A stretch of DNA of 64,000 nt from Turnera subulata (GCA_028386065.3 JAKUCV010000419.1:140615-204614); one strand, 5' to 3'. Shown: positions 51,017 through 61,700, counted from the first letter of the stretch. The notes: generated by a model from the sequence alone, not told the origin. Numbers and translations: made by a program.

Positions 51017-51571
51017 TGTTGGGAAAATTGAGAACATAACACATAACTTGAGGCGTGCTGGGCACTGTCCTAAAAGAATATTTTGCCTATTGCAAAGTTC
51101 CCCTAGGATTCAACAAGTTCTTCTGCCTGTAATGGCAAGACCTCAGAAACTACCAAGAATAGTTTAAAGAACCCAATAACCTCAAAGTGGGAGAGAAAAA
51201 AATCAAAAAACCAATAAAATGAGAGATAGAAACTTTCTCTTTAGTGAGTGAGGAAGCAAGCTATGCTCTCTTCTATGTGTGTCTCAAGGTGTGTCATCAA
51301 CAATGAGCCAATGCTCCCCTTTTATAGGCAAAGTGAAACCAGAAATGATTCAAGGTATTAAAACCAAGAGTTAAGACACATTAAAATTATGAATTCAATT
51401 TTCTGTAACTCCCTGGTATAATGTACTCAACGTGTAGAATTTTGTAAAGTAACTGAAATACAACGTTTTAAAAAATGTAAATTCAATTGAATGGTAAGAA
51501 AACTAATATGGGTAAATAAATGTTTAAGACAAAATCAATTACTTATTCTTTTGAAATAATATTATTCAACA
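51017..51571 (-). repeat. Right LTR of the LARD-like element
   Basis: 555 bp, TGTTGGGAAAATTG to ATTCAACA. Confidence 0.88.
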
Positions 51572-52059
51572 AGATGAAGGTGTAACGCCTCTGCACCTAA
51601 TCAAGACTGTTCCATCCTTTTCTCTGAATGAGTTAATCTGTGCATTGAGGTTGATTTTTCAAAGCCTATTCTTCATGAGGTTGCCATTGCCATAAATGGA
51701 TGTACTTGTATTATCGATGTTTCTTACTCTTCAACCTCAGCTCTGTGATTTGTGCCATACATGGGGGGCATCATCAACTAGCTTGTCCTGCTAAGAGGCC
51801 TACTACCAAGTGGGTTCCTAAACCTACTCCTGTGGCTCCTGTTCCTGCAGTTTCCCCATCTGAGCACCATACTTCTGGGTCATGCCCTCTCCACTTCCTA
51901 TGACATCTGATGTTCCTGTTTCTGATTCTACCTCATTGCTTGCCCATGCTCATCCTGCTAATTGACCTGTTCCCAAAGAGACACAAATTCAAGATTGAAG
52001 CATCTCCCTAACAAGAGCAAACCCAAAAAAATCTGCATCGCAGAAGCAGGACAGTGAGA

Positions 52060-53505
52060 TAGCCTCACTCTAGCTCTTGACAGAAATTCAATCTGAAAAG
52101 GAGTTTTTGGTACGGATGGTACCCATATTTTATGATTTGAGACAATCATGTACCTAAACTTTTTGTCGAGACATTTATGTACCTGGAATTTTAGCGGGCA
52201 GTTCAATCATGGGTCTCGGGCAGGGTATGTGCTGACGTGGTTTCTGCCCGATTTTGGGTTGCTGCCCGTTGCTCAAAACGACGTCGTTTCATAACGATAC
52301 GACGTCGTTTTGATATCGACGTGTCAAGCATGGGTTCCACTCAGCTTCTCTCATGGTCTAACCAAAGAGTTAAATGGCCCGAAATATTCCCATATCTAAC
52401 AATCCAAATTATAAAGCTTTATCCGAATTTTTTAAAACAAGAAAAACCAACTGCCAATCACAATTAAATTAAATGGAAGAACACAATTATAAAAATTATT
52501 TTTTCCTTAATAATCAGATAATGATAAAAAAATAATAATTTGTGTGATCACGGATAATGATAATGATATGAATAGACCAAAAAAAGAAAATGATATAAAA
52601 ATTAATTAGCTTACATGGATAAATAGAATGATAAAAAGATAATAGCTTACACTGTAAAAAAAAATACATCAAAATCAAAATATTATGATGAATGTTTTAT
52701 CTAATATATACTAAAAAAAAGTCCACCACTCTCCCTCTCTCGATTTTTTTCCACCAAAAAAGTCACAATTAAACTAAATGGAATAACACAATTTCTCAAT
52801 TTGCTCTCACGACCTCCACCACCGCCGTCCACCATCTCCATCCCTTCTTCGTCGCCGTCCAGCAACCACCCCGTCGTCGACAACATCCACCACGGCCACA
52901 ACAAATGCCGGAACCAACATAACCCGATTAGAACAAACCCAACGCACAAACACCAGAATCAAAGGGAGGGAAGAAAATAAGAACAACAGAGGGACTTACC
53001 AAGTGACGGCGGCACAAGATTCTGCTTGTCCGCTAGCCTCGTCTTCTCCATCCACAACCAGATCAACCAGCCTCGGTTGCCTCACCAAGAAACCCCGTGC
53101 GCAGCGCTTCTCAGCTCGCACAAATCGTTGCCTCGAAGCTGTAGCGTTGGTGTCCACCAGGTGACGGCAGCGGCGATGGTTCCCCAAGGCGGCGATGGCA
53201 GACTCGAGCTCAAATCCCGAGCTCCAATCCGTGTGCAAGCCGACGCTCCGGTAGCAGACTTTCCTCGAACGGCCCTCCTCTCGTGCCGGTGCTAGAAGAT
53301 GGCGACGTCAGGAGGGAAGCAAAGGGAGCGCGTCGGTGGTGGCTTAAGGAGAGAGGAAAAAGAAGAGGTGGTGGTGGTGTGTGTTTGTTGAGAGAGAGAC
53401 AAGAAAAGAAGTAGGGTGAGGCGCCATCGCGTGAGAAGAAGAGAGGGGAGAAAAGAAAAGAGAAAAGAAATAAAAGAAAAGAAAGGGTTAGGGTAGGGTT
53501 GATCC
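52060..53505. other. Unassigned, with GACGTC palindromes
   Basis: At 52,276-52,313 AAACGACGTCGTTT is followed 14 bases later by ACGACGTCGTTTT, a strong inverted structure of the kind found in decayed foldback elements. From 52,740 to 53,480 the minus strand is GC-rich with a C/T-rich start and one open stretch (53,238-52,996). It could be the leader of a gene or an LTR; no domain is recognised. Confidence 0.45.
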
Positions 53506-53525
53506 TGTAAGCCCAAACAAGCTAA

Positions 53526-53527
<2 letters not shown>

Positions 53528-53573
<46 letters not shown>

Positions 53574-53574
53574 N
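53528..53574. other. G46 run and N: assembly problem
   Basis: 46 consecutive G, then the only N of the window. The matching place in the other LTR (63,954-63,976) reads AGGAGGGGGGAGGGGGGAAT, so a long purine tract is genuine but its length here is not reliable. Confidence 0.8.
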
Positions 53575-53933
53575 TTCTCACATAGGAAGAATACAACTCC
53601 CTATGAATTTACAACAAGGGAACAATCCTCCCTTAGGGTGTATGTTAATACAAATGTCACTCAAAACAAAACTCTCTTTAAGAGTGGGTATGAGTATATA
53701 AAATAAGCTCTATAAGATTAACTCTCAATTCTCAATAATATTGGCTCATGAAAATTAAATTGTATGTATCACAATGAATACTTAAAAATATGGAGAGTTG
53801 AGATGGTAACCATAGACCTAAAAGCTCTATTTATAAGGATAAAAACATGTATAACCGTTGGGGAAATATTCTAAAACATCTTTAGACAAGATAGCATGAG
53901 AAGGTAAAAAGTATGTTTGCTCATGACGGCTGA

Positions 53934-54526
53934 ACATCGATGTTGAAAATCTGAACATCGATGTTGAAAATCAGGACATCGATGTTCTAGCCTTTGAGTA
54001 TGCATTATTGGTCCAACGGTCACAAGGACATCGATGTTGTGAACATGGACATTGATGTGCTGGCCAACAAATATGAATTATTGGGCTAACGGTCACTTGG
54101 ACATCGATGTTGCCAAAGAGAACATCGATGTTGTTACTTCAATGATCATGACCCGAGACGAAATAACATCGATGTTCATTATTTGGACATCGATGTTTTG
54201 GAACACTGTCAAAAACAATTTTGGAACCTGATTTAATAGGACATCGATGTTATGACATAGGACATCGATGTTCAGACACTTCAAAGCAATTTTTTAAGCA
54301 TAACGGTCATGAGGACATCGATGTTCAGAAATTGGACATTGATGTTCAAAGCTTAGAAACCATGATTGAATCGATGTTATAAACTACTGCCTACTTTAAA
54401 AAAAAATTGTTTCAATGCAGGACATCGATGTTCAAATATTGGACATCGATGTTCATAGCTTAGAAACCTCTTTGAAAGCTTGGTTTCAAGGTAGGACATC
54501 GATGTTCAAAATTTGGACATCGATGT
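53934..54526. repeat. Palindrome array 1 (ACATCGATGT pairs) in the LTR
   Basis: Fifteen perfect ACATCGATGT copies plus at least two with one mismatch. Start positions 53934, 53955, 53976, 54028, 54049*, 54101, 54122, 54166, 54187, 54241, 54262, 54315, 54336*, 54422, 54443, 54496, 54517 (* mismatch). Every neighbour pair is exactly 21 bp apart, and pairs recur at about 65-107 bp, mostly 73-75. Often extended to GAACATCGATGTTC or GGACATCGATGTTC. Units share AACGGTCAC upstream. Confidence 0.95.
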
Positions 54527-54836
54527 TCAAGGCTCGGAAGACATTATTATGATTGAAATGAAATCTAATTAATGCATGAGTAAAAGTGATTTTGTTTGAG
54601 CCAATAACTTAGAGACATTGAATGTTTAACCTTGTACAAAATTGAGTTCCTAAATCTTCTTGTTCTTCTTGCTTGATCTTGTCACTTCCATTCTTGAATC
54701 TCTTGATGACATAAGGTCTTTGCTCTTGATTATTTCTTTTTGCTTCATAATAATGATCATCCTAATACAAGGTTGATTTGTCATTATCAAAACCTGAATA
54801 GGATAAAGAGATATTAGCAAAACATTATTTTCAACA

Positions 54837-54850
54837 ATTTCCCCCTTTTT
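54837..54850 (-). other. Main polypurine tract of the Sirevirus-like element
   Basis: Minus strand AAAAAGGGGGAAAT directly before the LTR start TGTTGAAAAT. Confidence 0.75.
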
Positions 54851-54886
54851 GATAATGACAAACAAGTTGAAGTATGTGCCCATTTG

Positions 54887-54956
54887 TTCCCCCTATGTTT
54901 TAGCAATGATGCTTTTTAACTTGGTGTGCACATACATGTTAATGTTTTCCCCTTTT
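54887..54956 (-). other. Two additional polypurine-like tracts
   Basis: Minus strand ATAGGGGGAACAAA (54,884-54,897 region) and AAAAGGGGAAAA (54,945-54,956). Extra tracts of the same kind recur near 57,132 and 58,724. Confidence 0.55.
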
Positions 54957-55054
54957 GGCATTGACAAAAAGAAATAGAAAAGACAAAGGCAAGCTTGTAT
55001 TCAAATGGAAGAACATGAAGGATAACATAGGATAAAAATTTAGAAATTTGGGTG

Positions 55055-56312
55055 TTAGTTCCCATCATCATCTTCGTAGTCGGCATCTTCTTCATTGTCG
55101 GCAGCAACTTCTTCTTCTTCATTTTCCGCTTCCATGTCCATGGGATCGCCGACCACAGTGGGATCAAATGGCTCATCATCATCATTACCCTCAGCTTCGA
55201 AATCATAGCCATGAAATGTTGTATGATAGGGTGGAGGTTGATAGTGCACCCGATCGAAGTAGGATCGAAGAGCATGCCCTTGACGTTGAACTTCGATGCC
55301 AATACGATCAATGGACCATCCCATGCTATTAACACTCAATTGGAGATGTGTAAGGGATGCTGCAATCGATTCAAGAGTGATGACAGGAGCTGGAGGAGCT
55401 GGTTCTGGACGAGCTGGTGCTGCGAAACTCTCACCCGGTGTGAGTCTCGGTGCTTGCTCGGGGTCTGCCAGTTCGGAAGGTGTCGTCACTAATTGCCCAA
55501 TTTTTGGTATGAGACGCTTGGGGACCTTCCCGAGCATCAATACCTGCCTGCAATAAAATGTCCAACACCAAGAAAGGATAGGGCAAGGAATGATGGATTG
55601 ATTGAGGCGGATAGTCCGTCATGTGCATAAGCACAAAACGTGCCCAATTAATTGGAGCATGATGGATAATGGCATGGAGTATCTTCACATGCTCAATGGA
55701 TAGGACGGTGTGATTGCCGGGTTTGGGCTTGATCACCCGGGTGATGAGATAAAACAGGACACAATACTCCGGGTGGATGGAATGAATTGTTGGTCTTTTG
55801 GAATGGATGGTACGGACAACCCCCGTGAAACCGAGCTCTTGCAAAAGAGGAGCTTCATTTGTCGTGATGAAATGAGGACCGCCATAAGAGGCAATATCCT
55901 CACCCTGAAATGGTAAGCCGGTAACTGCCCCGAATTGCTCGAGAGTCAAGGTGATAGCGATTCCATTCACCTGAGCAGTTAACACGTCACCATCGCGATT
56001 GAGGGTGGAGTAGAAGGCTCGGGTAAAATCGACACTATATTGATGGCTTCGGTTGGTTACAAATTCCCACAATCCAGATGCTCGAAGGTGCTCTTCAAGC
56101 CGAGTGTAGTTCTTCTCCCTCGGGTAAGAGACCGAAAGATACCGGGGAGGGAAAATTTGACGATTGTGGAAGAGTGACTGATAGAGTGTGAGTTGTGCAC
56201 GTGAGGTGAACCAAACAGCAGATGTGTCGTTTAAAGGAAATCGAGGCGATGAGGTAGAGGGACCTCCTCTTTTGGTTGGTTGTCTCACGGGTGTTTTGCC
56301 ATGTTTGCCCAT
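55055..56312 (-). pseudogene. Third ORF of the Sirevirus-like element, in the envelope-like position
   Basis: Two overlapping open stretches (56,312-55,431, 293 codons; 55,540-55,055, 161 codons) in different phases, apparently one former gene of about 420 codons with a frame change near 55,430-55,540. The first has basic MGKHGKTPVRQPTKRGG, then a globular region (FTRAFYSTLNRDGD, LTLEQFGAVTGLPFQGED, LPYPFLVLDILLQ) like the plant retrotransposon third-ORF family sometimes annotated as putative plant transposon protein. The second has a helical segment (ITLESIAASLTHLQLSVNS) and a very acidic tail. I see no signal peptide or transmembrane segment, so envelope function is not supported. Confidence 0.6.
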
Positions 56313-56546
56313 GGTGTAAGTGTGGAAGCAAAGAGTTTAGAGGTGAAGATATGAAGAATATGGAGAAGAGAATGCGAGGAGAGGACTTGGATAGATTGTG
56401 GAGAAGAGAGGAAATGTAAAGCAATAGGTTTTATGTAGGAGGCAGCAAAAGAAAGTGACTGGCAACGGCTCTAAACGGCTAGAAGGTTTGAAAGCAACGG
56501 TCAAATAGTCTCCCAACGGCTATTTTTTTTGAAATTGAACAGCTGA

Positions 56547-57088
56547 ACATCGATGTCCAAACCCGTGACATCGATGTTATGGACTTTCGGGTCCGAGCTT
56601 TGTAGAACTTGAGAAGAAAGAACATCGATGTTCTTAGACGTAACATCGATGTTATGTGCTCTTGGGTCCAAGTTGTGAAAGAACTGAAAGAGACCGAACA
56701 TCGATGTATCAAGTTCAGACATCAATGTTGTAACCTTCTAACGGCTATAATTTTTGAAAGAAAACAGCTGAACATCGATGTCCACTATTGGAACATCGAT
56801 GTTATTTGCTCTCGGGTCCGAGTTTTGTAAAACTGGGAAAGAGAGGACATCGATGTTGTTAGTCGTGACATCGATGTTATTTGCTCTCGGGTCCAAACTG
56901 GGAAATAGTTAAATAGACCAAACATCGATGTTCATATTTGGAACATCGATGTTGTATGCCCTCGGGTTGAAACTCGGAAGAACTGAAAAACAATGAACAT
57001 CGATGTGGTGGTGTGAAACATCGATGGGAAAAAATATGGAAGTATAAATACTTACTGAACATCGATGTTCCGATACAAACATCGATGT
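56547..57088. repeat. Palindrome array 2 in tandem 75-bp monomers, between pol and the third ORF
   Basis: Fourteen perfect ACATCGATGT copies and two with mismatches, at 56547/56568, 56622/56643, 56698/56719*, 56772/56793, 56847/56868, 56922/56943, 56997/57018*, 57059/57079. All pairs are spaced 21 bp except the last (20). Monomers of 74-76 bp also share TTGCTCTCGGGTCC and an AACTGGGAAA-like block. Same palindrome as in the LTR, but a different spacer family. Confidence 0.95.
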
Positions 57089-57131
57089 TGTATGGGTTTT
57101 ACATGTTTGGTCCAATTTTTTTGTACATCCA

Positions 57132-57143
57132 GTTCCCCCTTGC
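57132..57143 (-). other. Internal polypurine-like tract
   Basis: Minus strand GCAAGGGGGAAC, close to the end of palindrome array 2. Confidence 0.45.
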
Positions 57144-57688
57144 TTATGACCTTGATGAGGAGTACCTGCAAAACAACTTAGAAAATGCTCCGACGCTCAA
57201 GCTAGTAATATGTAACTCCAAGATATGATAATATAATTAACACATTGTAATGAAGAAGAAAAAAATATTTGAGATTTGCTGTACTCTCAAATAGGATCAA
57301 CTTCGTCATATAAACACGGTTGATGAGATATTTGTCCCATCAATTGGACTTTGATTATCTCTGTCGGAAAGTATCCGTTTTGGTGCCAGACAACAAATCT
57401 CGTTAGGAATCAATAATTCAATTAAAAACACGATTGTCAAAAAGGAAATCGTTGATAATTGGAAAAATTTGTAAGTTTGCAGACATTGATTGAGCAATAA
57501 TTTAACTAATTGGCAAGTTTTTCAAAAAGAAGATTCTTGAAAATCGAAGCAGTTTGGAAGGGTCTTCTCCTGAACATTGTTTATGACACTTCAAAGATAG
57601 GTAGGGGTCACCTCCTGAACAATCTCTGGACACTTCAGAAATTGGTAGGGGTCACCTTCTGAGAGAAGAAGCAACGCAGTAGTGGTTC

Positions 57689-57696
57689 TATAAATA
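57689..57696 (+). promoter_or_regulatory. TATA box of the antisense unit
   Basis: TATAAATA 82 bases before ATG 57,778, on the strand opposite to the retroelement genes. Upstream a near-duplicate GGTAGGGGTCACCTYCTGA occurs twice (57,601-57,618 and 57,646-57,663), possible promoter repeats. Confidence 0.5.
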
Positions 57697-57777
57697 GGCA
57701 TACGATAGAACTCATTAGACACAGAAAATTATAAGCCAATTTCAGAAAGAGAGTAGCAAAAAAAATCAAAAGCAAGA

Positions 57778-58461
57778 ATGCCTTCCCCTTCTACTGTCTT
57801 TTTTGTTGAGGGTGCAGTCGTAGGCAGGAGAAACCGATTAGCCTATAGTATGGTAAGTGAGCCGTCTGAGGATCTGCCTAATGAACTAGGTAGAATTCCT
57901 CGCTTAGTATTTGTTGATGAGCTCTACTCTTCTAAGTTTTTTGTCACACCCATGGAAGAGACTATTTTTCTTGAGAGTCAAAGCCCACTTAGAACATCCT
58001 TCTATGGTACCGCCAATGCCACAATGTTCTTCATATCTGAAAGCCTTGAGAGTTTTCAAATGGAGTCTACCCATCAAACCTTAGAACAAGGAAGTTATTA
58101 CCGTCTTTCAATAACTGCTCAGAGTGCTTCACGGGTCCCTGGCTTACCGCCAACTTGGCCAAAGGTTCGCCTGCTCGTGTGGAATTGCAGGGGAATCACA
58201 AGGCGCTCTCAAGATTTTTCAAGAATGTTAAGAGACCTGAAGAACCAGTACAAACCGAACATGGTTCTGCTCACCGAGACATTATGGCAACCTGGCGAAA
58301 ACCACGGGGTCATCCCTCTCCGTTTTCCATCAGTGAACCGGTTTGAAATTCCTGGCAAGAATAACTCGGGTGGAATGTGGTTTGCATGGAATGATAATGT
58401 TAGGGTTAATGTTGTCAATGACCCTAATAGCTTCTCTGTAACTGCTGTACCAAATCGTTAA
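57778..58461 (+). CDS. Antisense 227-residue ORF ending in a LINE endonuclease fragment
   Basis: Uninterrupted frame on the plus strand, inside a minus-strand Sirevirus-like element. The first about 125 residues (MPSPSTVFFVEGAVVG, RIPRLVFVDELYSS) are not recognised. Residues about 129-227 match the start of a LINE endonuclease/exonuclease/phosphatase domain: VRLLVWNCRGITRR, NMVLLTETLW (metal-site Glu) and GKNNSGGMWFAWND. The domain is cut off by the stop, so the catalytic core (later Asp/His residues) is missing. A TATA box precedes it and AATAAA follows at 58,574. It looks like a chimeric, possibly expressed, captured fragment; it may equally be a decayed insertion. Confidence 0.5.
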   Translation: MPSPSTVFFVEGAVVGRRNRLAYSMVSEPSEDLPNELGRIPRLVFVDELYSSKFFVTPMEETIFLESQSPLRTSFYGTANATMFFISESLESFQMESTHQTLEQGSYYRLSITAQSASRVPGLPPTWPKVRLLVWNCRGITRRSQDFSRMLRDLKNQYKPNMVLLTETLWQPGENHGVIPLRFPSVNRFEIPGKNNSGGMWFAWNDNVRVNVVNDPNSFSVTAVPNR

Positions 58462-58573
58462 GAGCTAGATTATATATGTTTTTTTTTAAAAAAAAATATG
58501 TGTGATTGTATTGTAATATAAATAATGTAAGCGTGTGTGTGTGTTTGTAAGCGTGATTGTAAAATATGAAATC

Positions 58574-58579
58574 AATAAA
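58574..58579 (+). terminator. Possible polyadenylation signal of the antisense unit
   Basis: AATAAA 113 bases after the stop, preceded by GT-repeats (58,531-58,546). Confidence 0.45.
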
Positions 58580-58648
58580 ATCCTGTGTGTTTGTGTTAAT
58601 TTAGCATGTACCCATGTAAAATTTAATTGGTTTAGAGAACTTACCTGA

Positions 58649-58679
58649 ACATCGATATTGCGATACTCAACATCGATGT
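58649..58679. repeat. Palindrome pair 3
   Basis: ACATCGATAT (58,649) and ACATCGATGT (58,670), again 21 bp apart, between the antisense unit and the end of pol. It may be the displaced outer end of array 2. Confidence 0.9.
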
Positions 58680-58771
58680 TGTGATCATGTTGCCAAAATT
58701 CTGGATTCGCCTTCAGTTATACTTTGTTCCCCCTATCATTTTGCCTAATTGGCCGTCATAATATGGGATCT

Positions 58772-61700
58772 TCAAGGAGGGTTGTACATGCCCAAATCCA
58801 GCCTTATTTTTGTGAATTGATCTTCTTTCAAAGGCTTGGTGAAGATATCTGCAAGTTGCCCATCGGTCTTGACAAAATCAAGTGTTATATCTTTCTTTTG
58901 CACATGATCGCGAATAAAATGATGTCTAATCTCTATATGCTTTGTTCGTGAATGCTGGATAGGATTCTTGGTGAGATTAATGGCACTAGTACTATCACAA
59001 TAAATAGGAATTGACTCAAATTTCAAACCATAGTCTTCAAGTGTATGTTTCATCCACAAAACTTGAGCACAACAAGAACCAGCAGCTATATATTCAGCTT
59101 CGGTGGTGGAAGTAGCTACGGAATTTTGCTTCTTACTAGACCATGAGACTAATGCTTGACCAAGAAATTGACATGTACCACTAGTGCTCTTTCTATCTAA
59201 GGTACTCCCGGCAAAATCCGCATCGGAATAACTAGTGAGAGTAAATGAACTCACTTTGGGATACCAAAGACCAAGGTTAGGAGTCCCTTTAAGATACTTA
59301 AAAATGCGTTTAATAGCACGTAAATGAGACTCTTTTGGACAGGCTTGAAATCGTGCACATAGACATACACCAAACATGATGTCCGGTCTAGTAGCTGTTA
59401 GATAAAGCAAACTTCCGATCATACCTCTATATAGCTTGATATCCACATCTTTACCTTCTTCATCCTTATCAAGCTTAGTGGTAGTGCTCATGGGTGTTGG
59501 GCTAATCTTAGCACCATCCATCCCAAATCTCTTGAGTAACTCCTTTGTATACTTGGCTTGGTTAATAAATATGCCCCCTTCAAGTTGTTTTACTTGAAAT
59601 CCAAGGAAATAAGTTAACTCCCCCATGGAGCTCATCTCAAATTCACTTTGCATGGATTTTTCAAATTCCTTACACAAAAACTCATTAGTAGCACCAAAAA
59701 GAATATCATCCACATATATTTGAACAATGAGTAATTCATGTACATGAGATTTTACAAACAAAGTAGTATCAACCTTTCCTCTTGTAAAACCACTAGAAAC
59801 AAGGAAGTTACTTAGCCTTTCATACCAAGCTCTTGGAGCTTGTTTCAAACCATAGAGTGCCTTTTTGAGTTTAAACACATGATGAGGAAACTCATGATTT
59901 TCAAAACCGGGAGGTTGCTCAACATACACTTCCTTCATGATGTAGCCATTTAAGAATGCACTCTTGACATCCATTTGAAACAATTTAAATGCTTTATAAG
60001 ATGCATATGCAAGAAGCATGCGAATAGATTCTAATCTAGTAACAGGAGCAAATGTTTCATCAAAATCAATGCCTTCTTCTTGATTATAACCTTGAGCAAC
60101 AAGTCTAGCTTTGTTTCTCACAACAATACCATTTTCATCTAACTTATTCCTAAAGACCCACTTAGTACCAGTAACGGGATGATCATGAGGTCTAGGAACA
60201 AGATTCCAAACTTGACTTCTCTCAAATTGATTTAACTCCTCTTGCATAGCAATAACCCAACTTTCATCATTAATAGCATCTTTAACATTTTTAGGCTCAA
60301 CTTGTGACAAGAATGCAATATGACCATTTAAATTATGTAAAGATGATCTAGTGATTACCCCTTTTGAGGGATCCCCAAGAATTGCACTAGGAGAATGTCC
60401 CTTTGGTGGCTTGACTTCAATTGTTCCCTTATCCTTCTCTTGTGTATCAGAAGATTGAGAAGAAGAAGTATCATCATTTTTGGGTTCACTTGTACTTGTT
60501 GGTGAAGAACCATGATCCAATGAAGTTTGGCTAGTTAAAACGTCAACATTCATGCTTGGTGAAGGTCTACGTGTGAAATCTATTATATCATCGTCTCTAT
60601 CACCATTTAAATCAACTTCATCAAATACAACATGCATGGATTCTTCAACAAGAAGAGTCCTTTTGTTATACACACGATAGGCCTTACTAGTAATAGAGTA
60701 ACCAAGAAATATACCTTCATCCGACTTAGCATCAAACTTATCAAGATTGTCCTTGGTATTGTGAATGTAGCATTTGGATCCAAACACTTTAAAGTAATCA
60801 ATATTTGGTTTTCTATCATACCACAGTTCATAAGGAGTTTTCTTGAGGATAGGCCTTAAGGAAACTCTATTTAGCACATAACATGCGGTATTAACCGCTT
60901 CGGCCCAAAAGTATGAAGGTATACCATTTTTATTTAACATAGTACGTGCCATTTCTTGCAATGTCCGATTTCTTCTCTCAACAACCCCATTTTGTTGAGG
61001 TGTTCTAGGAGTAGAAAAAGTATGTTCAATGCCACATTGTTCACAATAATGATCAAACAAAAGATTATCAAACTTACCCCCTTGATCACTTCTAATTTTA
61101 GAAACCTTATAACCTTTTTCATTTTGCAAACGTCTAACAAGTCATCCAAACTCATACAAAGCATGATCTTTACTAGCAAGAAATATAACCCAAGAAAATC
61201 TAGTGTAATTATCAACAATAACAAAAGCATAATTCATACCACCAAGACTAGTTGTCCTCATAAGACTAAAAAGATCAAGATGCAAGAGTTCAAGAGGTCT
61301 AGAAGTTGTTACCATATTTTTGGCTTTGAAGGAGCTTTTAACTTGCTTTCCAAGTTGACAAGCTCTACATACTCCATCTTTTTCAAATTTGAGCTTAGGT
61401 AGACCCTTAACAAGGTCCTTCTTGGATAGTTTTGAAATTAATTCCAAATTGACATGTCCAAGCCTCCTATGCCATAAAATAGGTGTTTCCATCTTTGCAC
61501 TAAAACACTTAACATCATTGTTAGCAACTTCTTTCAGGTTGATTGAGTAAAGATTTCTGATCCTTTTACTAACAAAAAGTAAATGATCATCAAAACACTT
61601 AGTAGATTCAAAGGTGACTCTATATCCCTTATCACATAGTTGACTTATACTTAAGAGATTGAACTTTAAGTTATCGACAAGAAGCACATGCTCTATAGTA

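Larger units (their letters stand above)
47624..51571 (-). mobile_element. ORF-less LTR retrotransposon (LARD-like)
   Basis: LTRs of 552 and 555 bp (47,624-48,175 and 51,017-51,571), both TGTTGGGAAAATTGAG to ATTATTCAACA, with TSD AGATG (47,619-47,623 and 51,572-51,576). The 2.84-kb interior is AT-rich and has no frame with retroelement motifs. A purine tract ending GTGGGGAT abuts the left LTR on the minus strand, suggesting minus orientation. No usual primer binding site is visible next to the right LTR. It must have relied on another element's enzymes. Confidence 0.85.
47518..52010 (+). pseudogene. LINE-type ORF1-like (DUF4283 / CCHC) remnant split by an LTR element
   Basis: Before the insertion the frame reads CVIPVWVQLNRALLELLTD; after removal of the element and one TSD it continues EGVTPLHLIKTV, then decays. 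In another phase at about 51,757-51,840 comes GGHHQLACPAKRPTTKWVPK with a proline-rich follow-up. An IPVWVQ block followed by half a zinc knuckle and KWVPKP is what I know from plant LINE ORF1-type DUF4283 proteins. Only traces remain. Confidence 0.55.
53506..54836 (-). repeat. 3' LTR of the Sirevirus-like element
   Basis: About 1.33 kb including a 46-base G run and an N that mark an unresolved stretch. Its central 600 bases consist mostly of paired palindromes. The adjacent purine tract (minus AAAAAGGGGGAAAT) lies at 54,837-54,850. Confidence 0.85.

Noticed and set aside
52996..53295. Open frames of 80-89 codons in GC-rich sequence left of the Sirevirus-like element
   Set aside because: No motif and both strands open; kept only as an unassigned region.
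53480..53500. Interstitial telomeric repeat (GGGTTAGGGTAGGG)
   Set aside because: Only about two imperfect units; plant telomere repeat is TTTAGGG and is not tandem here.
53934..57088. CRISPR-like repeat-spacer array
   Set aside because: Plant nuclear DNA, repeats are 10-14 bp palindromes, spacers alternate between 11 and about 44-52 bases and are themselves related.
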